A DNA stretch of 64,000 bases. Source: Pinus tabuliformis (taxonomy: Eukaryota > Streptophyta > Pinopsida > Pinales > Pinaceae). The stretch covers positions 643,078,820 through 643,142,819 of the forward strand of contig CM062811.1 in NCBI GenBank assembly GCA_031772625.1, in the 5' to 3' direction. Each line of letters starts with the position of its first letter. Within the stretch, counting starts at the first letter, position 1. The position numbers were made by a program, and so were the translations under genes. Of the stretch, positions 56,090-64,000 are shown piece after piece. Below the pieces are notes generated by a model that worked only from the letters and a program-made list of their open reading frames with translations, did no database searches and had not been told where the DNA came from.

Positions 56090-57480
56090 AGCAAATAAGG
56101 TAGGATACCAAGCCTGCATTTGATCAACGATCTCCCATGTAGTTTCATCAAGCCCAAAGTGCTTCCACTGCACTTTAACCTACTCTATTGCTTGGTTCTG
56201 AAGCATGAGTTGTTTCCGCTACAAGATGCACTTAGGTTTTGGCCGGAATTCTCCCTCTGGTTCCACCTGCAATACAGACCAATCAATTACATGATCAACA
56301 TCATGTACATATCTCTTAAGGAATGAAACATGAAAAAAATCATGGACTTTCATTGTTGGCGATAGTGCAAGTTTGTAGGCCACTGGTCCAATCCTCTCAA
56401 GTGTCTCAAAGCGCCCACAATATCAAGGTCCCAGCTTAGCACGTGACCCAATCCTCAAGGAGCTCCTCTTAGGCTTGATGTGTAAGTACACATGCTCCCC
56501 AACTTGAAACTCCTTGAATTCTCTACGTTGATCCACATAGCTCTTCTATTTGTCTTGTGTTGCCTTTAAATTCCTCTTAATAACCCGCATCTCCTATTCC
56601 ATCTTAGCCAACATGTTCGGTCCAATCAACACCCTGTTCACTGGATCACTCCAGTTGATAGGAGTATTACAACTCCACCCATAAAGAGCCTCAAATGGAC
56701 TCATCCTCAAGGATTCTTGATACCCATTGTTATATGCAAACTCTACCAATGGAAGATACATGACATACATCCTCAACATATCCTCAAGAATCATGTTAAC
56801 CCTCTCTGTTTGTCTATCTTTCTGTGGATCATAAGTTGTGCTGAAAGCTAACTCTGTCCCAAGCCTGCAAACAACTACTTCCAAAACTTAGAAGTGAACT
56901 TGGCATCTCTGTCTGATATAATCTTCTTGGAAGCACCATGCAACCTCACTATCCCCCTGATGAAGATCTGAGCTACCTAACTAGCTGAATTCGTAGACTT
57001 CACTACAATGAAGTGAGCTACCTTGCTCAACCTGTCAACCACAACCATGATAGAATCATTCTGCTTCGATGTCCTCAGCAAACCTGTAATGAAGTCCATG
57101 GAAATGACCTCCCATTTCCATTCTAGAATTGGAATAGGCTGCAATAGACCAGCTGGATGCTTACACTATGCTTTCACCTGCTGAAAGTCCCAACATCTTG
57201 CAAAAAACTCAACCACCTCTTTCCTCAGACTCTGCCAATAATAAAACTTCTTAACAAATGTCAAAGTCTTCTGGTATCCCAAGTGGCCTAAATACGGCTT
57301 AACATGAAACTCCCTCAAGATAAACTTCTTGAGCTCACTTTTATCGGCATATAAATCATGTTCCTGAATCTCACCAAGCCATATGCCATGAGGTGATACT
57401 CTTCATTCCTATCACCTTCACCCTGCTATCACAATCTTTGCTTCAGTTGTTGATACCTCTCATCATGCTGCCCTACATGC
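56090..57480 (-). pseudogene. Element F integrase and chromodomain
   Basis: On the minus strand the integrase core survives in pieces. The clearest is 56884-56594, with TELAFSTTYDPQKDRQTERV (the catalytic Glu in TER), LPLVEFAYNNGYQESLRMSP and FEALYGWSCNTPINWSDPVN. Near 56330-56090 a C-terminal chromodomain is read: DFFHVSFLKRYVHDVDHVID, then VKVQWKHFGLDETTWEIVDQ. Two TAG codons there stand where relatives have Gln. Confidence 0.82.
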
Positions 57481-57491
57481 AAGATCTACTC

Positions 57492-59014
57492 CTACAAATT
57501 TGTCCCATAAGAGCTCACAGTTAAAATGTGATTCACCTGCACTCTCCTACTAAGAGCATCTGCAACCTTGTTCTCCTTGCCCTTGATGTACCTGATCTCA
57601 AAGTCAAACTCACTAAGGGCAGCCAACCATCTAGCCTGCCTGGTATTCAGAATGGGTTGGTCAAACAAGTACCTCAGCCTATTATGATCACTCATCAGAA
57701 CAAACCTCCTGCCAAGAAGATAATGTATCCACATCTTCAATGCATGAATGATGGCTGCCAACTTAAGATCATGAGTCACATAGTTCTTCTCATGCTCATT
57801 CAACTTCCTTGATTGATAACAAACCACCTGCCCTTCATGCATCAAGATTCCACCAAGTCCTTCCTTACAAGCATCTGTACAAACCACAAACTCCTTATCG
57901 GGATCTGCAATCTTCAAGGCTAAAGCATTTGTAAGAAAATGCTTCAAGTGCTCAAAACACGTTGCACACTCCTCAGCCCATTCAAACTTCTTCCCTTTCC
58001 TTTGCAAAGATGTAATAAGATAGTCAATCCTTAAGAAATTTCTGATGAACCACCTGTAATAACTTGTTAGTCCCATGAATGATCTGACCTCATCCACATT
58101 CCTAGAGTTGGCCACTCCATGATAGCTTTGATCTTTTTCGGGTCCACTGTTATCCCCTCCTTGGAAACAACATGTCCCAAGTAGTGAATCTGAGACTAAA
58201 AGAAATTGCACTTGCTGAGCTTGGCATACAACTGATGCTCTCTCAACAATCTCAACACTGCTACCAGGTGCTCTGCATGCTCTTCCTCATTCTTGGAGTA
58301 TATCAATATATCATCAATAAACACTATCACAAACTTGTCTAGGTAAGGATGCAACACATTGTTCATCAAACACATGAAAGTGGCTGGAGCATTGGTAAGA
58401 CCAAAAGGAACCACCACAAACTCATAATGTCCATACCTCGTACGAAATGCAGTCTTGTAGACGTCTTCTTCTTTGATGCACACTTGATGATATCCTAATC
58501 TCAAATCAATCTTTGAAAAAACTGCAGCTCCCTTCAATTGATCAAACAAGTCATCAATCTGCAACATTCGATACATGTTTTTTATCGTCACCTTGTTTAA
58601 TTGTCGGTAATCAATGCACAATCAAAGAGTATCATCCTTCTTTACAAACAATACTAGTGCACCCCAAGGCAACAAACTTGGCCTTGTGTATCCTTTATCA
58701 AGCATTTCCTTAAGTTGCAACTTCAATTCCACCAACTCTGGAGTACTCATCCTGTAAGGAGCCTTAGATGTTGGTGTTGCTCCTGGCATCAACTCAATAG
58801 AAAAGTCCACTTCCTTATGGGGAGGCAACTCTAGAATCTCTGCTGGAAACACATCATGAAACCACTGCAAAACAGGATACCTCTTCAAGACTTCATCATC
58901 CTCAACATCCTTCCCTTTGTCATTGGAAATATGCACTGCAAACAATACACATCCCTTCCTAGAAATGTGTTTTGCCTGCATAACTGTAACTGCTCTCACC
59001 AATATAGGATTCAT
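57492..59014 (-). pseudogene. Element F reverse transcriptase and RNase H
   Basis: 59014-58622 covers the RT N-terminal region (APYRMSTPELVELKLQLKEM). A TGA stands where relatives have the Arg of RLCIDYRQ. 58621-58196 holds the palm: [38 protein letters not shown] and active site [13 protein letters not shown] with both Asp. 58211-57492 holds the connection and RNase H: FMGLTSYYRWFIRNF, VVCTDACKEGLGGILMHEGQ, YVTHDLKLAAIIHALKMW, and FDFEIRYIKGKENKVADALS. Apart from the stop and frame change, the catalytic residues are largely preserved. Confidence 0.88.
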
Positions 59015-59020
59015 CTTTTC

Positions 59021-59782
59021 CTACAAGATTCTTCTTTCCCCATCATCATCCAAGCACTCAATAGCCTTGTCATAGCATTCCACCTTGGTCTTGTGAATGA
59101 ACAACCAATCCATGCCCAAAAGCATACTATATGATCCCAAAGGAAGCACATTTAGATGTGCTAATGTAGACATACCATTCAGCTTGAATGTACAAGATCT
59201 CACCTAATGATGAAATCTTCTCTTGGTCCCTATACCCAACTGCACCAACCAAGATTCTGCATGCACTTCTTTATTCAAGCAACACTTATCCACCAGGTCA
59301 GCACTGATATAACTATAATTAGATCCAGGATCAATCAAAATGGAAACAACTCGATCATGGGGCTTACCTTCCATCTCAATAATGGATGCTTGATGATCAA
59401 CCTACATGTTATCCACTGCTACATAAATCCAAGGAATACTCTGACCAACATCTCCAACTGTCTATGCCTCTTGAGCATTATAAATCTTGGGTCTGCCACA
59501 CTTCTGTGATGAGCACTCACTCCTGCAATGCTCTCCACCACAAGTCCAACATCTCAAAGGCTTCCTACCATCGCCCTTATTCTGTTCCTCAGGCTGAAAT
59601 CCATGTCCTCTGGCAACTGCATTGAACTTCTTATATGACGCTATGTTCTCCTTGTCCCCTGAATCCCGCGGTCTTCCTCGCTTCTTAACCCACTTTCCTT
59701 TAGTCTTCTCATTCCTTTCCAATCCCTCTTAGGCTCACACTTGTGCTTAGATTTGTTCATAACAATGCTTCAACTTCCCAAT
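59021..59782 (-). pseudogene. Element F gag zinc knuckle and protease
   Basis: The segment 59722-59462 encodes the knuckle region (KPLRCWTCGGEHCRSECSSQ, a CCHC pattern C-x2-C-x4-H-x4-C). The protease follows in broken frames: SILIDPGSNYSYI (DPGS in place of DSG) and 59203-59021 with LNVLPLGSYSMLLGMDWLFI. Confidence 0.8.
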
Positions 59783-62102
59783 TGTTGGAAATACTGGGAG
59801 GGGGGTGAATCAATATTCCTTAGCAATTAGCACTTTTAAATCTTTTTCAAAGCATTAGTTAATCTTCAATTATTATTAATGTTTATGCAGTAACAGTAAA
59901 TAAAAGAACACAATAGACACAAGAATTTTAGGTGGAAAATCCCCTCCAGGTCAAAAACCACCGAATGTTTTTCTAATAAATTCTTTAATCTTCAGCCCCA
60001 ACTAAAATGAAAGCAACAACTTCCTAGAATTCTAGGAAAACATTCTTCTCCAGCTCCCACTAGAAGGACACCCCAATGCCTTGGTTTCTTCAGTAATCAA
60101 CTGAATAGATGCCCAAAAACCCTGGCGAGCCGCAACTCACCCTAGCACCACCCTACCACCCTTAAGTGTTCAGAGGCGCCAACCTGTAGGCAACTTCATA
60201 CACCTGCCTAGCACCTTCCTACCACCCTATAATGACTAAAATGAGACAAGAGTGTGGATTCCCGTACCAGGGACAACAATCCACGATACAATATGATTTA
60301 CAATGATTTTGACCGAACACCCAATCACACTATAACCTGCAACCCAACCATGACATCACCCCAACAGAGACTCCTATACCTCCCAATAATGCCTTTTCGA
60401 CTCTAGACAGATTGACTCTTTTACAATAATGACTCTTCCAATGATGACACTTTTACAAACGATTCTTTTACAACTTTACAATGATGACTCTTGGCCTTGA
60501 CACTTCTTCACAATATAGGGTTGGTTGTCATGTCTTCAAAGGATATCCCGCTACAATGCTTCCTTTGATTTGATACTTCTGCTCTTGAATTCTTGCTTGA
60601 ATCTTCTTCTACCTGCATGCAAAATTTGCCTCGCGAAACCAATCCCAAAACAAAACAAAATACCCTTCAACTTACCTCTGCCTGCAAAACACATTTAAGT
60701 GCATAATAATGAATAAATACAAATTAAAATTACAATGCGTACTTGAAGTGTGCCTGTCACTTTTGTTTTTGACTTGTTGCAACAGTAGACAAAGTCTCCC
60801 ACTCTTGATATAGGCTTGGACTCTATGCAAGACTATAATCCAAAACTGACCTAAAGATATATATAATAAAAACTAATGACAGACCCTAGACTTGTGATGG
60901 ACCAAGTTCTAAGTACAACAACATAGACCATTCTATCAACTATGACAAGACAAGTAACATGAAATTACAACATCATATAGATTTAGTAGACTTGGTGTAG
61001 CATCAAGAATATGTAGCATCAAATGTGTAGTATCAAGAATAGGACATCCGAAATGTGGTATCAAAACTAATTGTGACATATAGACATAGAGATATAACCG
61101 AGACCCTGTATGTACTTACGTTGTCCTGCAAAAACATATGTCAGAGATGATGCTCATATTTGAAATGTAAACACTAATCATACATACCTTGCTGTAGGAG
61201 ACTTACCCTTGACCGTTGATGTGTGGTCCTTACTGCAGTGATCCTTGAATGCATGTTTTTTCTTGCCTTCTAGGAGCTCGATATTGAATCTGTTGTATCT
61301 ATGTAATTTTGGATCTCCAAGGTTTGAAATTTCATCCTGTGGTAGCCCTCTGAGTCCTCTTTCCAACCCCACATGTCTAATCAAAATTGGAATCTTCAAG
61401 AAAGAGTTATGCCCAATCTCCCACGATGACTTGATTATAGACTGGTTCAGTAGAGGGAACTTGTACGAAGTGCCACGTGTCACTGTTGCGACCTTCAACC
61501 TTGAAAACGATAATCAACAAACTACAATCCGTCCTCTTTTTGTGACTATTTACGAAATCAGAAACTATAGTGAACCAAGATCTGAAATTCAGTCACGAGG
61601 TTCATCAAGATTTCGGCTCAAATGGATTTTAATTTCAACTTTTGAACCTTCGCAGAAAAAAAATTATAGCGAAAATGCCACGATGACCTGTTTGAAGCCA
61701 CAAAATCCCTACTAGAGGAGGATATGACGGCCATTATTTATATGAATGTCTTGAGTTGAGAGGGTCCTCAACGAGTGAAAATTGGAGGGATTTTAGGAGC
61801 AATTTTTTATTATTATTAATTATTGACTATTCAATGACCACAACCAATTATGAGTGTCATGCCACAAAGCCATAGGGTTTAGCCCACTAACTGGGGTTAC
61901 TAACTTCAAACATGAATATCTCTCAAACCGTGAAGAATTACATGGCGTGCCATATATCAACGGAAACATCTCGACGAGTAGAATCCATACAGAAGATCCT
62001 TGACTCAGAATAGAGTAAGTTGTCAAGTCAAAATGCCCATGCAAGATCGGGGTAGCCCCTGGTGTTGCTTGGGTTGACATCAATGACAACCACTGATCAA
62101 CA
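59783..62102 (-). mobile_element. Solo LTR inserted in element F gag
   Basis: A 2320-bp insert starts TGTTGGAAATACTGGGAGG and ends CACTGATCAACA on the plus strand, flanked by a perfect 5-bp duplication CCAAT (59778-59782 and 62103-62107). Removing it restores the gag reading EVIGKLKHCYEQ. No internal coding region or second LTR is seen. The end TTCACCCCCCTCCCAGTATT on the minus strand is like the 3' ends of many plant LTRs, suggesting minus orientation. Confidence 0.8.
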
Positions 62103-63113
62103 CCAATGACTTCCTCCAATGACCAAGGCACATCAAACTCAATCTGATCTTTAAATGCTAAAGACAATCCATAGATGAAGCTTTGGACCTTTGTCTTCTC
62201 ATCCTTGAGGTAGGGCACATACCTACACAGCTCCAAAAACTTGCTCGTGTATTCTTCATCTATCATGGAACCCATCTTCAACTCATAAAACTCCTTTGAC
62301 CTTTCTTTCATAATATCTCTTAGACAAGTACTTCTTGAATCATCTCTCAAACTCATGCCAACTAAGCTCCTCTACCCTAATGACTCTAACACGCTTCACA
62401 TCTTCCCACAAGATATCTACTTTTCCCTTCAAACTGAAGATCACTATCTTGGCTTTCATATTCTCTGAATAATCATGCAATCTGAAGAACTTCTTCATCC
62501 CAAGCACCCATGCTTTTGCATCTTCTAATTTCTTCACATCCCCATGAAAAGTAGGAGGCTTGGCTTTGTTGAACTCTTTTGGAAAACATTGCTTCTCACT
62601 CCTCCTATAAGGATGTTGGCAGTAATGACGATGATGTCTCTCATAAATGGAACTAGAATAAAATCCATGAGTGTTAGCCTGCCTGTCAGGTGTATCCAAA
62701 GATCTACCACCTCTGACTGTGTCATCCTTGTCCAACCTGTATCTGGATCGAGACCTGCTGCCATATGCCCCATTAGTCTTTTCCTCTTGTCCATAATTGA
62801 TCCTCAACTATCTCTGCTTCTACAAAACTAAAAGGCTCTGAAGGATAACTGCATTAACCTCTGCTTGCTTTTCTTGAGCTCTCGAAAGCCTTTCCAGTGC
62901 CTCAATCAACCTATTATTCTCTGCCTTACAACTTCTGATTTCTTCCTTCAAACTTCTCAGTGTATCTAATATATAAGGAAAGTACTCTTCTCCTTGTTGC
63001 TCAACTAACTTGTCTCATTCCATTGAATACACATCAGGCCTGTAAGGGGAGTCATGTGAACTGTAGTCCACCATTCTGCTCTTCATCTCTGATCTTCTAT
63101 CTCCTGTAAACAT
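62103..63113 (-). pseudogene. Element F gag
   Basis: It starts at ATG 63113 (MFTGDRRSEMKSRMVDYSSH). A coiled-coil stretch follows (LRSLKEEIRSCKAENNRLIE, ALERLSRAQEKQ), then the capsid-type domain: PPTFHGDVKKLEDAKAWVLG, MKKFFRLHDYSENMKAKIVI, GSMIDEEYTSKFLELCRYVP, and KVQSFIYGLSLAFKDQIEFD. It is broken by stops and by the solo LTR after EEVIG. Confidence 0.82.
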
Positions 63114-63390
63114 GTCATGTTAGATACAACAAATAGAGACATAATCAAAATCATACATTAGTGTATTTCAGGGGAGGTTATCTCATCTACACAATCAATC
63201 CATATTAGCACGATACAGATACATAATGACATCAACATCTCAATCATCATGCATGATAACACAAAACTGCAATAATGGCCATATGCATAATAACAATAAC
63301 CATCACAATGCATCCATAGCAGACACATACACAATTAACATTCATGCATAACAATATTCATTTAGCCCATCCAGTTCAAGTGCTTAAACC
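63114..63390 (-). other. Element F leader
   Basis: Untranslated sequence between the 5' LTR and gag. No standard primer-binding site was found next to the LTR limit. Confidence 0.5.
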
Positions 63391-64000
63391 TAGAAGCCCT
63401 CCCACATTTACCCACTTTGACAAGCTCTCTAGGGTAAACATGCGTTGTGTGTCATTATGATATGACCTAACCTCCAAATTCCAATTATGGAAGTGGGGCC
63501 TATAAACCAAAAGTAAACTGACATCCCGCAAGAACTATAGACCACTCAGGACCCTACCAACCACCCCAAGTGATAAATCCCTGAACTGAAACTCTTTTTC
63601 ACCAGGTTTACTCCCCAATCGCACCCTTGACACTTTATGCATGTGGTTATGAGGCTCAAACCCGCACCCATAAGCCCTCTAACTTCAAACACGAATATCT
63701 CTCAAACCGTGAAGAACTGCCCAAAACTCCCTGCAACTTTCTGAAATCATGAGAATGATGACAACAATGCTAAACAATCAAAACTTGAGCAAGATCTTGA
63801 CCTAGACATGCCTAATGCAAGATAGACATTTCATCAAACATATGACAAACATATAAGTTAGAGGTCGTGAATGCATATATGATCATAACCTTTTGAACTT
63901 CATTTGAGAATTACCTAGAAGGATCTATCAACTCTCTAGGTAGCTGCAATAACACTTGTTAGCCCATGCATTCATCAATCATCTAGTAACTTATCAAATC
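63391..64000 (-). repeat. Element F 5' LTR (incomplete)
   Basis: It matches the 3' LTR on both sides of the hAT insertion point and runs off the window. A stretch of ~100 bp of the 3' LTR (about 54190-54288) is replaced here by a 38-bp sequence (63679-63716). Confidence 0.82.

Larger units (their letters stand above)
48541..64000 (-). mobile_element. Ty3/gypsy chromovirus F, with nested insertions, cut by the window end
   Basis: On the minus strand the order is 5' LTR (64000-63391, incomplete), leader, gag, zinc knuckle, protease, RT, RNase H, integrase, chromodomain, polypurine region, 3' LTR (55872-48541). A hAT transposon lies in the 3' LTR and a solo LTR in gag. Removing them leaves about 7.8 kb in view. 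The protein belongs to a chromovirus lineage very common in plants. Stops at several conserved positions show it is inactive. Confidence 0.9.

Noticed and set aside
61178-61715. Open frames of 106 and 156 codons on opposite strands
   Set aside because: They lie inside the solo LTR at 59783-62102, with no recognisable protein family.

Overview
The window is nuclear DNA from a large-genome seed plant. The evidence is one multi-exon plant-specific gene of the CLASSY (CLSY) SNF2 family with a roughly 25 kb intron, set among Ty3/gypsy, Ty1/copia, LINE, SINE and hAT elements nested in one another. The giant intron and the retroelement types favour a gymnosperm such as a conifer, but this is inference. 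I see no bacterial, organellar or viral genes, no rRNA or tRNA genes and no CRISPR array.

Host gene. On the minus strand, from 41717 down to 9990, lies most of a CLSY1/2-like gene, a remodeller-like factor that in Arabidopsis brings RNA polymerase IV to loci silenced by RNA-directed DNA methylation. Three coding exons are supported: a large N-terminal exon (41717-37779), a small CxxC exon (12308-12135) and a helicase exon (11984-9990). Their boundaries are GT/AG and phase-compatible. The first exon was not found. The large exon carries an expanded tandem array built from a segment that includes the family motif LWxEME. The gene has a 4-nt frameshift in that array (near 38200) and an in-frame TAG at 11867-11865. 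Both may mean a young pseudogene, although the TAG doubles as a possible in-frame splice acceptor.

Layout. 1-3600: decayed gypsy A (+). 3805-4085: AT microsatellite and a SINE (-). 4090-9322: decayed LINE (-). 9323-12308: CLSY 3' flank and last two exons. 12309-37778: the giant intron, holding gypsy chromovirus B with both LTRs (12980-20134), RNase H remnants (22.4-23.6 kb), copia D (23925-25498 and 33081-33606) split by LTR element C (25499-33080), and a further C-family LTR fragment (34806-35495). Element C has no polymerase; it carries a segment resembling the cohesin cofactor PDS5 joined to a gag zinc knuckle. Its 3' LTR is split by a solo LTR (31317-32643) and its leader holds a MITE-like insert. 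41718-44275: upstream intron or flank with SINE-like pieces. 44707-46519: internally deleted copia E with an intact RT-RNase H ORF. 48541-64000: gypsy chromovirus F (-), running off the right end. A hAT transposon (48674-54035) sits in its 3' LTR and itself contains a non-autonomous hAT element (49636-51404). A solo LTR (59783-62102) interrupts its gag.

Together, a gene of the transposon-silencing pathway is itself filled with transposons, and most of those have stop codons consistent with C-to-T decay (CGA to TGA, CAG to TAG).
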